A DNA stretch of 10,074 nucleotides from Bacillota bacterium (GCA_021802375.1 JAKAAL010000094.1:1-10074), one strand, 5' to 3'; positions 1 through 7,185 are shown, counted from the stretch's first letter. The notes: generated by a model from the sequence alone, not told the origin. Made by a program: numbers and translations.

Positions 1-894
1 GGAGTGGGAAGTCCCAAAGATTTGGACCAAACTTACCGCGAAGCCACTCGACGGATGTTGAACTTGGCCGATGAAGTGGGCTTAGATTTGACCACCGACG
101 GGCAGATTCGATGGAACGACCTATTTGATCCCATCGTACGCGATGTCGACAATGTCTATTCCGAAGGTCTGCTTCGGCTATTTGATAACAACTTTTACTA
201 TCGTCATCCCGTCATACGCGGCCGGCTGGCCTTTCAGGGAGGAACCCTGCGCTACTGGTCTGAGCAGTCGGTAGCCATGTCGAAGGTTCCGCTGAAAGTG
301 GCGTTGCCAGGCCCGTTTACCTTCATGGGACTTTCAGAAGACCAAAGCTATCATCAGTCGGACCGACTTCTTCAAGACTTGTTAGCGGTGTTGAAGCTTG
401 AGAGGGAATCTTTGGCGGGAATCGGCGTGGCGGAAGTGCAGTGGGACGAGCCAAGTTTGTCCCGCGACCGTGCGTTAGACAAAGGCTACGTTAAAGAAGT
501 CTTGGCCACGCTCACCGCGGAGGCGAGCCTACCTCAGTCTGTCGCGTTATTTTGGGGGCAAGGCGCACATGCGTGGCTTGAAGCCCTGGCCGATTTGCCC
601 CTGCGCACGGTCTACCTCGATGCGGTGGCCGACCCTGCGGTAATACCGGCGCTAGCCGAAACCGAGTGGCCGTTCGCTGTAGGTGTGGGGGCTATTGACG
701 CCCGTAACGTGCGACTGGAGTCGCCCTCGGATCTCGCGCGTCAATTAGAACCAATTATTCGTCGGCAGGGTAATGACCGAGTTATCTTGCATCCTACGAG
801 TGGCCTGGAGTTGTTGCCGCCAGATCGGGCCGAGGCTAAGGTTCGCCGCTTGGCCGAGGTGCGCGCTGCGGTATTGGGAACGACCAAATCTTAA
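1..894 (+). CDS. MetE-like barrel protein without zinc ligands, 5' truncated
   Basis: This is a cobalamin-independent methionine synthase (MetE) superfamily protein, a single TIM barrel of about 300 residues. The frame is open to the left edge, and the N-terminal segment with the usual TT..GSYP motif is absent, so roughly 35-40 codons probably lie upstream; the GTG at 4 is unlikely to be the start. Numbering from that GTG, family features are TDGQIRW (31-37), GLLRLFDNNFYYR (55-67), LPGPFTF (101-107), QWDEP (146-150) and GAIDARN (229-235), close to archaeal-type MetE paralogues. The zinc site of catalytic MetE is missing: where HxC is expected the sequence reads ALFWGQG (181-187), and the PDCGL motif is replaced by HPTSGLELLP (263-272). 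It sits 26 bp before a complete catalytic MetE-like gene. I infer a non-catalytic partner, perhaps equivalent to the folate-binding N-terminal barrel of full MetE. Family membership is firm; the role is not. Confidence 0.85.
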   Translation, partial: GVGSPKDLDQTYREATRRMLNLADEVGLDLTTDGQIRWNDLFDPIVRDVDNVYSEGLLRLFDNNFYYRHPVIRGRLAFQGGTLRYWSEQSVAMSKVPLKVALPGPFTFMGLSEDQSYHQSDRLLQDLLAVLKLERESLAGIGVAEVQWDEPSLSRDRALDKGYVKEVLATLTAEASLPQSVALFWGQGAHAWLEALADLPLRTVYLDAVADPAVIPALAETEWPFAVGVGAIDARNVRLESPSDLARQLEPIIRRQGNDRVILHPTSGLELLPPDRAEAKVRRLAEVRAAVLGTTKS

Positions 895-920
895 GACCAA
901 GAGAGCGGGGTTAGGATAAC

Positions 921-1901
921 ATGAGCCAGATTTTAAAGACCACTTCGGTCGGCAGCTTTCCCAAACCTGCCCAGTTGGTGGAGGCGCGGATTCGCTTTCG
1001 CAAGGGAGAAATTTCACGAGCCCAACTAGCCGAGGCAGAGCGAAATGCCACCAAGGCCGTGATTCAATTGCAAGAGGACCTGGGCATTGACATCTTGGTC
1101 CACGGCGAAATGGAGCGCGGCGATATGGTGGCTTACTTCGCCGAAACGTGGCAGGGTTTTGAAGAGTCGCTGCCGGTGCGTTCGTACGGCAACCGCTACT
1201 ACCGAAAACCCATCGTCGTGGGCACCGTGGGCGCTAAACGCGGCCTCACTGTCGATTCCTGGCGACAAGCGCAAGCACTCACCAAAAAACCGGTGAAGGG
1301 AATGCTGACGGGGCCCTACACGATTTGTGATTGGTCGTTTAATGCGTTTTATCCCGACCGTCGCTCGCTCATTTTAGACTTGGCTGCCATTGTTCACGAA
1401 GAGGCACTAGCCTTGCAGGAAGCGGGCGCCCACTATATCCAGATCGATGAGCCCGCCATCTCTACGCGACCCGAAGAGTTAGACCTGGCTATTGAGGCCA
1501 TGGCCGTGGTCACGGATGGACTGACCGCGCATACCATTAGCCACATCTGCTACGGTGATTTCGAAACCATCTACCCGCGATTGTTGGACTTGCCCGTAGA
1601 CCAACTAGATTTAGAGGCGGCCAACCAGGGTTTTCAGCTGCTCGACCTCATTCAGGCCTATCAATGGCCCAAACAAAAGGAATTGGCGTTGGGTGTGGTC
1701 GATGTGCACAGCCACAGTCTTGAATCGGTGGCGGCTGTCAAACAGGGCATTTATAAAGCGTTGGAGACGGTTCCCGCAGACCGTCTGTATATCGATCCCG
1801 ATTGTGGGCTTAAGACCCGAACCTGGGAAGAATCCGAAGGGAAATTGCGGTTGATGATGGAGGCGGTCAACGAAGTTCGACAAGAACTGGGGTCTTCGTA
1901 A
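921..1901 (+). CDS. metE: Cobalamin-independent methionine synthase, catalytic (C-terminal MetE) domain protein
   Basis: It transfers a methyl group to homocysteine to give methionine in the cytoplasm. The 326 residues match only the C-terminal catalytic barrel of classical MetE (about 750 residues), so this is a stand-alone core. Visible motifs are GSFPKP (11-16), HGEMERGDMVAYF (61-73, E. coli MetE has HGEAERNDMVEYF), GMLTGPYTI (127-135), IQIDEPAI (173-180), HICYGDF (208-214), GVVDVHSHS (258-266) and DPDCGLKTR (292-300). The four zinc ligands are present as H208, C210, E232 and C295. The ATG is preceded by AGGA with 4 nt spacing. It follows a zinc-less MetE-like gene and ends one base before the next start codon, so the genes are very probably co-transcribed. 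The methyl donor is not shown directly. The reductase domain encoded next door favours a 5-methyl-tetrahydrofolate species, whereas other stand-alone core enzymes take methyl groups from corrinoid proteins. Confidence 0.92.
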   Translation: MSQILKTTSVGSFPKPAQLVEARIRFRKGEISRAQLAEAERNATKAVIQLQEDLGIDILVHGEMERGDMVAYFAETWQGFEESLPVRSYGNRYYRKPIVVGTVGAKRGLTVDSWRQAQALTKKPVKGMLTGPYTICDWSFNAFYPDRRSLILDLAAIVHEEALALQEAGAHYIQIDEPAISTRPEELDLAIEAMAVVTDGLTAHTISHICYGDFETIYPRLLDLPVDQLDLEAANQGFQLLDLIQAYQWPKQKELALGVVDVHSHSLESVAAVKQGIYKALETVPADRLYIDPDCGLKTRTWEESEGKLRLMMEAVNEVRQELGSS

Positions 1902-1902
1902 G

Positions 1903-3807
1903 GTGGAAGACCTTTCACTGGCCATCAAAGATCACGGGACTCTCATTGGCGACGGCGCCGCCGGTACGGAGTTGGCGCGGCGAGGAATTGACGAACACGC
2001 CATCCCCCTTCTACCCATTCGGCAGCGTGAAGCCGTCCTCAGTTTGCATTTGGATTATTTGAAGGCGGGAGCGCGGGTTATCGAGACGCATAGCTTTTCG
2101 GCCAACGGGTCGAAGTTTAAACAAGCGGGACTTGGTGCCGAGGTGTACGAAGTCAATCGCCGGGCCGCCCAACTAGGTCGTCATGCTCGGGATATCTTCG
2201 GCGACAACGCATGGGTCCTAGGGGCGGTGGGACCGCTAGCCTTGCCGGTCGCTTCACCGGTGGTGCGTGGCATTCCCATGGAAGAGGCGGAGGGACTTTA
2301 TCGCGAGGCCGTGGCTGGCCTCCTGGCCGGCGGCGTCGACGGCTTCATCGTGGAAACGATGTCGGAGATCCCCACGGTGCGGGCGGCGATGGCTGCCATT
2401 CGGGCTGAGAGCAGGCTACCAGTGGTGGTTAATTTCGCCTTTTCCCCAGAAGGGACCACACTGTATGGCTTGACACCGGAAGAGGCCGCTCTGGCGATGG
2501 CCGATATGCCTGGAGGTCCCCCGTTTTTGATTGGAGCCAATTGTGGAAGTGGACCGAGTCCCCTGTTGGATGCGATTTTGCGGATGGCGCCCGTGGCCGA
2601 ACGCTTACACGTGGGTTTGGCGGCATTTCCCAATGCCGGTCAGCCGCAGTGGCAGGCCGGACGTGTTCATTACCCGGCTGGGCCGCAGTATGTCGCCCGC
2701 TTGGCACACGCCTTAAAGGCGGCTGGCTGTCGTTTGGTTGGAGGATGTTGTGGTACCGGCCCCGACCATATCCGAGCCTTGACCGAGGTGCAACCCGATC
2801 CGCTCGGGGTTGACCGGGCCCACTGGCGCGGCGGGCTGGCGGTGGATGAGCCCGAGATGAGCGAGCCTAGAGAACCAGCTCCTCTTTTGAGTCGCGGAGT
2901 CACGGAAATATTGGCGGAAAAGGGTTTTGTAATAAGTGTTGAGTTGGATCCTCCAAGGGGCGTCAATGTTCGCCGCTTGGTGGAGGCGGCGGACAGAATG
3001 TATCGAGCGGGAGCCGACTTGATTAATGTGGCTGACAGTCCGATGGCGCGGGTGCGCCTGTCTGCTAGTGCGACGTGCCGCATCATTCAGGAGAAGGTGC
3101 CCATTGGCACTATCTTGCATTTCACGACTCGCGACCGGAACCTCATGGGATTGCAAAGTGACTTGCTGGGAGCTTATAGTCTAGGCGTTAGAAACGTTTT
3201 ATGCCTGACGGGAGATCCTCCAGGTTTGGGTGATTATGCCGTGGCGACCGCTGTCTACGACCTGGATTCGATAGGGTTAGTCAAGGTGACGCGCGCACTG
3301 AATCAGGGTATTGATGCAGTCGGCCTGAAATTAGGAAGCCCTACCAATTTCGAAGCGGGTGTAGGCCTTAATCCCAACGCTGTGTCCTTAGATGAGGAAA
3401 TGTCAAGGTTTCGTCGGAAGTTAGACGCCGGGGCCAACTTTGTTATGACCCAGCCTGTTTACGAGGTGAATCAACTGGCGAGATTTCTTGACGCCTTTGG
3501 TCCGGTGGACGTCCCTATTTTAGTTGGCGTCATGCCGCTGGTGTCCTTGCGTCAAGCCCAGTACTTGAATAATGAAGTGCCGGGCATCACGGTGCCCGCG
3601 CACATTTTAGCGCGAATGGAAGCGGTCGGCGAAGGCCAAGACGGAATTGACCTGGGCGTCGAGCTCGCTCTCGAGTTCATCGAACAGGTGTCGGGAATTG
3701 TTCAGGGAGTGTATTTGGTGCCGTCGTTTAATCGGGTGACACCGCTGATGCCCATCATTGACCACCTTGGCCGGCGCTTTCGCCACGGGGTCAAGCATGA
3801 GGGATGA
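1903..3807 (+). CDS. yitJ: Bifunctional homocysteine S-methyltransferase / 5,10-methylenetetrahydrofolate reductase
   Basis: This is a 634-residue fusion of the YitJ type. Residues 1-295 form a zinc-dependent homocysteine S-methyltransferase barrel with GDGAAGTEL (16-24), ETHSFSAN (61-68), GANCGSGP (211-218) and GGCCGTGPDHI (280-290). The zinc cysteines are C214, C282 and C283. A charged linker (about 296-335) leads to a MetF-type flavoprotein reductase with SVELDPPRG (345-353, catalytic Glu at 347), HFTTRDRN (406-413), CLTGDPPG (434-441), KLGSPTNF (476-483), MTQPVY (515-520) and a C-terminal VPSFNRV (606-612). The reductase domain makes 5-methyl-tetrahydrofolate. The first domain would methylate homocysteine from a donor that cannot be read from the sequence (S-methylmethionine or a methyl-folate are candidates). 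No cobalamin-binding domain follows, so it is not MetH. The GTG start lies one base after the previous stop, with only a weak GGGG upstream, which suggests translational coupling. Confidence 0.93.
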   Translation: MEDLSLAIKDHGTLIGDGAAGTELARRGIDEHAIPLLPIRQREAVLSLHLDYLKAGARVIETHSFSANGSKFKQAGLGAEVYEVNRRAAQLGRHARDIFGDNAWVLGAVGPLALPVASPVVRGIPMEEAEGLYREAVAGLLAGGVDGFIVETMSEIPTVRAAMAAIRAESRLPVVVNFAFSPEGTTLYGLTPEEAALAMADMPGGPPFLIGANCGSGPSPLLDAILRMAPVAERLHVGLAAFPNAGQPQWQAGRVHYPAGPQYVARLAHALKAAGCRLVGGCCGTGPDHIRALTEVQPDPLGVDRAHWRGGLAVDEPEMSEPREPAPLLSRGVTEILAEKGFVISVELDPPRGVNVRRLVEAADRMYRAGADLINVADSPMARVRLSASATCRIIQEKVPIGTILHFTTRDRNLMGLQSDLLGAYSLGVRNVLCLTGDPPGLGDYAVATAVYDLDSIGLVKVTRALNQGIDAVGLKLGSPTNFEAGVGLNPNAVSLDEEMSRFRRKLDAGANFVMTQPVYEVNQLARFLDAFGPVDVPILVGVMPLVSLRQAQYLNNEVPGITVPAHILARMEAVGEGQDGIDLGVELALEFIEQVSGIVQGVYLVPSFNRVTPLMPIIDHLGRRFRHGVKHEG

Positions 3808-3847
3808 GAAGAACCGCGATTGAGCTAAAATTAGCGCAGGGAGGACC

Positions 3848-5077
3848 ATGGAGATCATGTTGTTGGTGCAGAAGTTCGGAGGAAGTTCGGTGGCCACCAT
3901 GGACCATATTGAACGGGTGGCGGCTAAAGTGCAAAGCGTCTGCCAACGAGGCGATGCCGTGGTCGTGGTGGTGTCCGCGATGGGTGACTCTACCGATGCG
4001 TTAGTGAGCATGGCCAAGATGGCCAATCCGGATTTGCCTGGCCGGGAAATGGACGCCCTCTTGGCCACTGGCGAAATTCAGACGACTGCTCTTCTGGCCA
4101 TGACGCTCTGTCGGCTGGGCTTGATGGCCCGTTCATTTACGGGCCGCGACGCCGGGATCACCACCGATCGTCACCACCGTCGCGCCCACATTTTATCCGT
4201 TGACCCGATTCGCCTTCGCCAAGCCTTAGATCAAGGCATTATTCCCGTGGTGGCCGGATTCCAGGGGGTTGACGACCAAGGCAACGTCACCACCTTAGGT
4301 CGGGGAGGATCGGACTTGACCGCGATCGCTTTGGCGGGAGCGCTGAAGGCCGACCGTTGTGAGATCTTTTCGGATGTGGCGGGGGTGTTTACCGCCGATC
4401 CCCGGGTGGTTCCCGATGCGGTGCCGATCGACCACTTAAGTTATGACGAAATGGTGGAACTAGCGAGCCAGGGGGCCCAGGTACTGCAGACCAGGGCCGT
4501 GGAATATGCTCGGGAAAATCGCGTGGTGATTCATGCCCGCTCGACCTTCCACGATGCCGAAGGCACTCGCATTGTCGACAAAAATCTTGACAATCCCTCG
4601 GTTACGGCCGTGGCCATGGCTAAAAACATTGCCAAGATTGGCTTGGTCGGGGTTCCCGACGCCCCGGGGGTGGCCGCTCATCTCTTTAGCCGCCTTTCGG
4701 CACGGAGTATTGACGTAGACCTGGTGATTCAATCCTTATCCCATGAGAAGCTGAACGACATTGCATTTACCGTGAGCACGGAGGATTTGCTTCAGGCAGA
4801 GCGGATTGCCCGCGAAGCATTGGTCGAACTGAAGGGGCAAGGCCTGGTCGTGGATCAAATGGTGGCTAAAATTGCTGCCGTCGGTTCGGGGATGCTTGGG
4901 CGCCCGGGGGTGGCCGCCCGTTTTTTTCAAGCTTTGGCAGAGGCAGACGTCAACATCCAAATGATTGGCACCTCCGAAATCAAGATCTCATGCATTGTCT
5001 CTCGCCAGGATGCCGAGCGAGCTCTTGGGGCATTGCACCAGGCCTTCGGGTTGGCAGCGGTCCATAGCGACGAGTAA
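3848..5077 (+). CDS. lysC: Aspartate kinase (monofunctional, two ACT domains)
   Basis: It phosphorylates aspartate, the first step toward lysine, threonine and methionine. The 409-residue length is normal for the monofunctional class. The kinase domain shows KFGGSSV (9-15), SAMGDSTD (43-50), LLATGE (71-76), TGRDAGITTD (98-107), GRGGSDLTA (151-159), FTADPRVVPDA (181-191) and ELASQGAQVL (204-213). Two ACT domains follow: the first (about 262-330) contains GVPDAPGVAAHLFSRL and DVDLVIQSLS, the second (about 340-404) contains GRPGVAARFFQAL and NIQMIGTSEIKIS. These would bind feedback effectors (lysine and/or threonine); which one cannot be told. The start is slightly uncertain: GGGAGG (3839-3844) lies 3 nt before ATG 3848 and 12 nt before ATG 3857, and the shorter form would begin MLLVQKFGGSSV, as many homologues do. 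It is 40 bp after the preceding gene and probably the last gene of the operon. Confidence 0.95.
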   Translation: MEIMLLVQKFGGSSVATMDHIERVAAKVQSVCQRGDAVVVVVSAMGDSTDALVSMAKMANPDLPGREMDALLATGEIQTTALLAMTLCRLGLMARSFTGRDAGITTDRHHRRAHILSVDPIRLRQALDQGIIPVVAGFQGVDDQGNVTTLGRGGSDLTAIALAGALKADRCEIFSDVAGVFTADPRVVPDAVPIDHLSYDEMVELASQGAQVLQTRAVEYARENRVVIHARSTFHDAEGTRIVDKNLDNPSVTAVAMAKNIAKIGLVGVPDAPGVAAHLFSRLSARSIDVDLVIQSLSHEKLNDIAFTVSTEDLLQAERIAREALVELKGQGLVVDQMVAKIAAVGSGMLGRPGVAARFFQALAEADVNIQMIGTSEIKISCIVSRQDAERALGALHQAFGLAAVHSDE

Positions 5078-5400
5078 GTAGCTGGGCGATGTTTGATGGA
5101 GATGGATGGATGAGACGCCATGGTGCCGCATGGCTTAGTGTCCCGCGAAAACCGCCGACCGTGGCGGCGGGGCTCCGTCTTTTACGCCGCAGTCGCCGGT
5201 TCGATGATACGGGGACATCATCCATGTCGTTCGTTCCCTCGGTAAGCGGTCATCGCAAAATGAATCTATTCCCTACGTTTTCCCTAAATTGTGCTCCATG
5301 GGTCGCGTATCGACCGCATTCGACATCAACCGGCGAAGAAATTGTCCCTTGCTTGACATTATTGACGAACGAATTTGGCCGATAAGAAAATTCATCCCCG

Positions 5401-5406
5401 TATAAT
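5401..5406 (+). promoter_or_regulatory. Possible -10 box of the AbrB-like gene
   Basis: A perfect TATAAT lies 69 nt before the ATG at 5476. No good -35 is seen 16-18 nt upstream. The TTGACA at 5353-5358 and TTGACG at 5362-5367 are too far away (42 and 33 nt). It could be a weak or activator-dependent promoter, or a chance match in AT-richer DNA. Confidence 0.3.
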
Positions 5407-5458
5407 GATGGTGGGCAGTTGACGTGCTCATCGCTCAGGATGCACTACTCTGGCAAAT

Positions 5459-5464
5459 GGGAGG
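5459..5464 (+). promoter_or_regulatory. Ribosome binding site deciding the AbrB-like start
   Basis: GGGAGG lies 11 nt before ATG 5476. It argues for that start over the in-frame TTG at 5419, which would add 19 residues unlike any AbrB N-terminus. Confidence 0.6.
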
Positions 5465-5475
5465 TTGTATGCGAG

Positions 5476-5646
5476 ATGAACGCTAATCCAATCGTGTCGG
5501 TCGAAGGGGGAAAGGTCGCACTTCCACGAGAAGTGCTGGAGGCCTGCGGGATCTCTTCCGGAGATTCTGTCGTGCTGTATCAAATGGAAAATGAAGTGCA
5601 TATTCGAAAATACATCCAGGGGAAGATACCCGCTGCAGGCGAGTAG
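5476..5646 (+). CDS. AbrB/SpoVT/MazE-type small DNA-binding protein
   Basis: This is a 56-residue protein of the swapped-hairpin AbrB superfamily. The pattern is a short N-terminal strand (PIVSVEGGKVALPREV, residues 5-20), a helix leading into the GISSGD turn (25-30), then two strands VVLYQMENEVHIRK (32-45). This fits the LP(K/R)E...LGI..GD..... layout of SpoVT-AbrB domains, which dimerise and bind DNA. There is nothing beyond the domain except a short polar tail, so it is either a small transcription regulator or an antitoxin-like protein. No toxin gene follows; the next gene is convergent and encodes RidA, so a toxin-antitoxin pair is not supported. It appears monocistronic, bounded by a 400-bp intergenic region and a strong hairpin. 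Its targets cannot be inferred. Confidence 0.8.
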   Translation: MNANPIVSVEGGKVALPREVLEACGISSGDSVVLYQMENEVHIRKYIQGKIPAAGE

Positions 5647-5659
5647 ATCTTGGCTACTC

Positions 5660-5699
5660 AGCATTCAAGGGCGCCTGTTAGCGGGCGCCCTTGAATGCT
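5660..5699. terminator. Perfect 16-bp hairpin between convergent genes
   Basis: AGCATTCAAGGGCGCC (5660-5675) and its exact reverse complement (5684-5699) flank an 8-nt loop. It lies 13 nt after the AbrB-like stop and 20 nt beyond the ridA stop on the other strand, the usual place for a bidirectional terminator. Neither side has a clear U-tract, so it may act with a factor, mainly stabilise 3' ends, or be a site for something else. Confidence 0.6.
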
Positions 5700-5719
5700 A
5701 ATATGCGTGCGAAAGGTGG

Positions 5720-6094
5720 TTAGATGTGAGCGACGAGGTCCATTTCGACTAAAATAGCGCGAAGATGACTGCCCACCGTGGTGCGCACTGGATAAGGTGG
5801 GCTGGAGAAAAAACTGCGATAGGTCTGGTCAAAGCCATCAAAGTCGCGAGCGAGATTTTGTAGATGCACCGTGACTTTAATGGCGTGGTCAAAGGTAAGG
5901 CCAGCATGTTCAAGTACCTGACTCAGATTGATCATGGTCTGATGGGTTTGCTCTTCGATGGTTAAACCGCAAATTTGGCGTGTTTCGGGATCAAATGGAC
6001 CAATGCCCGCCGTGTACAAAAACCCGTCGATGAGAACGGCTTGGGAAAATGCACGACGGGGTCGCGGCAGACCGGATACTTCCGTCTTTATCAC
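5720..6094 (-). CDS. ridA: RidA family (YjgF/YER057c/UK114) enamine/imine deaminase
   Basis: RidA proteins hydrolyse reactive enamine/imine intermediates such as 2-aminoacrylate released by PLP enzymes, and work as cytoplasmic homotrimers. I chose GTG 6094: AAAGGA (6104-6109) lies 9 nt upstream and the resulting 124 residues match the family length, whereas the upstream extension (to 6166) has no family resemblance. Features are FSQAV (16-20, usually YSQA), GFLYTAGIGPFDP (24-36), EQTHQTMINL (48-57), KVTVHL (73-78), PVRTTVG (102-108) with the substrate-carboxylate arginine R104, and VEMDLVA (116-122) with the conserved Glu at 117. It is the second gene of a unit, 86 bp after the glycosyltransferase stop on the same strand. 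The function need not be linked to that neighbour; a housekeeping role alongside amino acid metabolism is more likely. Confidence 0.9.
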   Translation of the reverse strand: MIKTEVSGLPRPRRAFSQAVLIDGFLYTAGIGPFDPETRQICGLTIEEQTHQTMINLSQVLEHAGLTFDHAIKVTVHLQNLARDFDGFDQTYRSFFSSPPYPVRTTVGSHLRAILVEMDLVAHI

Positions 6095-6103
6095 TGGACC
6101 ACA

Positions 6104-6109
6104 TCCTTT
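6104..6109 (-). promoter_or_regulatory. Ribosome binding site of ridA
   Basis: AAAGGA on the minus strand, 9 nt before GTG 6094. It decides the start of ridA in favour of the standard 124-residue form. Confidence 0.6.
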
Positions 6110-6180
6110 CGTTGATCGCTTGGATCCCCGATACGCGAGTCGGGCATCGAGGGGAAGAAGGTTCACTTGTGCTGCTTCGC

Positions 6181-7179
6181 TTAGGAATCGAGAGGTTCGT
6201 CGGAAAGCGGTGACACGCGAAACTCGGAGCGCAGATGCGTAACCAGGTGGTCGAAGCTATGCAAGATTACGCCCGTGATGCCCAAGAGAATCCCCGAGAT
6301 GACGAACATGGTGGTGACCAGGGCTGTGCCCACGGGCAGGACTTGCGTACGAGCCAAGGTCTGAATGACGGTCGAGCCTAACAGCACTCCCATGAGTACG
6401 AGGAGCAGTCCGGGTGTAGAAAAAAACAGCAGGGGGCGCCTACGAGCCACTAGGCCCAACAACAGATCGAGAATTTGCACACCGTGGCGGATGGGGTTTC
6501 GTTTGGCCTTGTCGAGGTAGTGCACATGGATGGGAACTTCAACCACGCGAAGATTCGAGCGTTTGATTAAGAATTGCATTTCTGACTCCACCTGAAGGCC
6601 GAGGCTGTCAAAATTTAACTGGCGAAGCGCTGCAGGGGAAAAGGCCCGATAGCCGCTTTGCGAATCTGTCACAAAAACTCCGCTGGCCACGTTGGTGGCC
6701 TTGGTCAGAAGAGACTGGCCCAATTGACGATATCGGGGAATTCGGTTCTTGGTTCCTAAAAATCTTGAACCAATGACGACGTCGGCGTCATCATTAAGGA
6801 TCGGTTCCACCATGATGGGAAGTTCTTCCGGATCGTGTTGTGCATCCGCATCTAAGATGACCACGGCACGAGGATTACGCGACAAAGCTCTTCTAAATCC
6901 GTGGTTCAGGGCCGCACCTTTTCCTTGGTTTTGCGAAAGGCAAATGACATCAGCTCCCGCAGCGCGAGCCAAGCGCGCCGTACGGTCGCTGGACCCGTCG
7001 TCGACCACCACCACGCCATCCACCATCGGTAGCGTTTCCAGAACGACACTACCGATGAAGCGTTCCTCGTTATAGGCGGGAATTACTGCGACAATGCCAC
7101 TTTCATCTTTTTCTCTACCATCTTTCTGAGAAGTAGACGTCGGCTCAGCGCTCCAAGCATTCGATTCCCGGGCTAGCAT
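6181..7179 (-). CDS. Family 2 glycosyltransferase, polyprenyl-phosphate sugar synthase-like, membrane-anchored
   Basis: This is a GT-A fold, dolichol-/undecaprenyl-phosphate-sugar-synthase-like enzyme, expected to transfer a sugar from a nucleotide donor to a lipid phosphate at the inner face of the membrane. Numbering from ATG 7179 (332 residues), it has AVIPAYNEE (31-39), VVDDGSSDRT (58-67), NQGKGAALNHGF (84-95), the metal-binding DADAQHDPEE (110-119), VIGSRF (135-140) and DSQSGYRAF (172-180). Two hydrophobic segments (about 249-272 and 283-307) form a C-terminal membrane anchor, followed by a charged cytoplasmic tail. The start is chosen because AAAGGGTG (7186-7193) lies 6 nt upstream; a longer TTG form from 7260 has no ribosome binding site. 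It leads a two-gene unit with ridA and diverges from another glycosyltransferase, suggesting a role in surface glycan assembly. The sugar and acceptor cannot be determined. Confidence 0.87.
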   Translation of the reverse strand: MLARESNAWSAEPTSTSQKDGREKDESGIVAVIPAYNEERFIGSVVLETLPMVDGVVVVDDGSSDRTARLARAAGADVICLSQNQGKGAALNHGFRRALSRNPRAVVILDADAQHDPEELPIMVEPILNDDADVVIGSRFLGTKNRIPRYRQLGQSLLTKATNVASGVFVTDSQSGYRAFSPAALRQLNFDSLGLQVESEMQFLIKRSNLRVVEVPIHVHYLDKAKRNPIRHGVQILDLLLGLVARRRPLLFFSTPGLLLVLMGVLLGSTVIQTLARTQVLPVGTALVTTMFVISGILLGITGVILHSFDHLVTHLRSEFRVSPLSDEPLDS

Positions 7180-7185
7180 TCGTTT

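Larger units (their letters stand above)
5078..5475 (+). other. Intergenic region downstream of lysC, no convincing gene
   Basis: No open frame here has a ribosome binding site or a recognisable protein. Several short inverted repeats follow lysC: GCCATG/CATGGC around 5117-5134, CCGCC/GGCGG (5152-5156 with 5163-5167), an overlapping alternative GCGGCG/CGCCGC (5164-5169 with 5185-5190), and GATGAT/ATCATC (5203-5208 with 5217-5222). The first two could end lysC transcription, but only a short TTTT (5180-5183) follows the GC-rich stems. The right part is AT-richer and contains a TATAAT at 5401. The small regulator gene starts at 5476. Confidence 0.5.

Noticed and set aside
5117..5146. TGGTGCCGCA followed by GTCCC, resembling the T-box core TGGNACCGCG
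   Set aside because: It lacks the conserved A, there is no room for a stem I and specifier loop (lysC ends 40 nt upstream), and no amino-acid gene lies downstream.
5089..5385. 98-codon open frame after lysC
   Set aside because: It has no ribosome binding site, no recognisable domain and an irregular composition; it overlaps several inverted repeats.
5353..5406. TTGACA paired with TATAAT as a consensus promoter
   Set aside because: The elements are 42 nt apart, far beyond the 16-18 nt that sigma-A polymerase accepts.
5419..5475. TTG-initiated N-terminal extension of the AbrB-like protein
   Set aside because: The extension does not resemble the family, and GGGAGG at 5459-5464 fits the ATG at 5476.
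5476..6094. AbrB-like protein as the antitoxin of a toxin-antitoxin pair
   Set aside because: The adjacent gene is convergent and is clearly RidA; no toxin-like frame is present.
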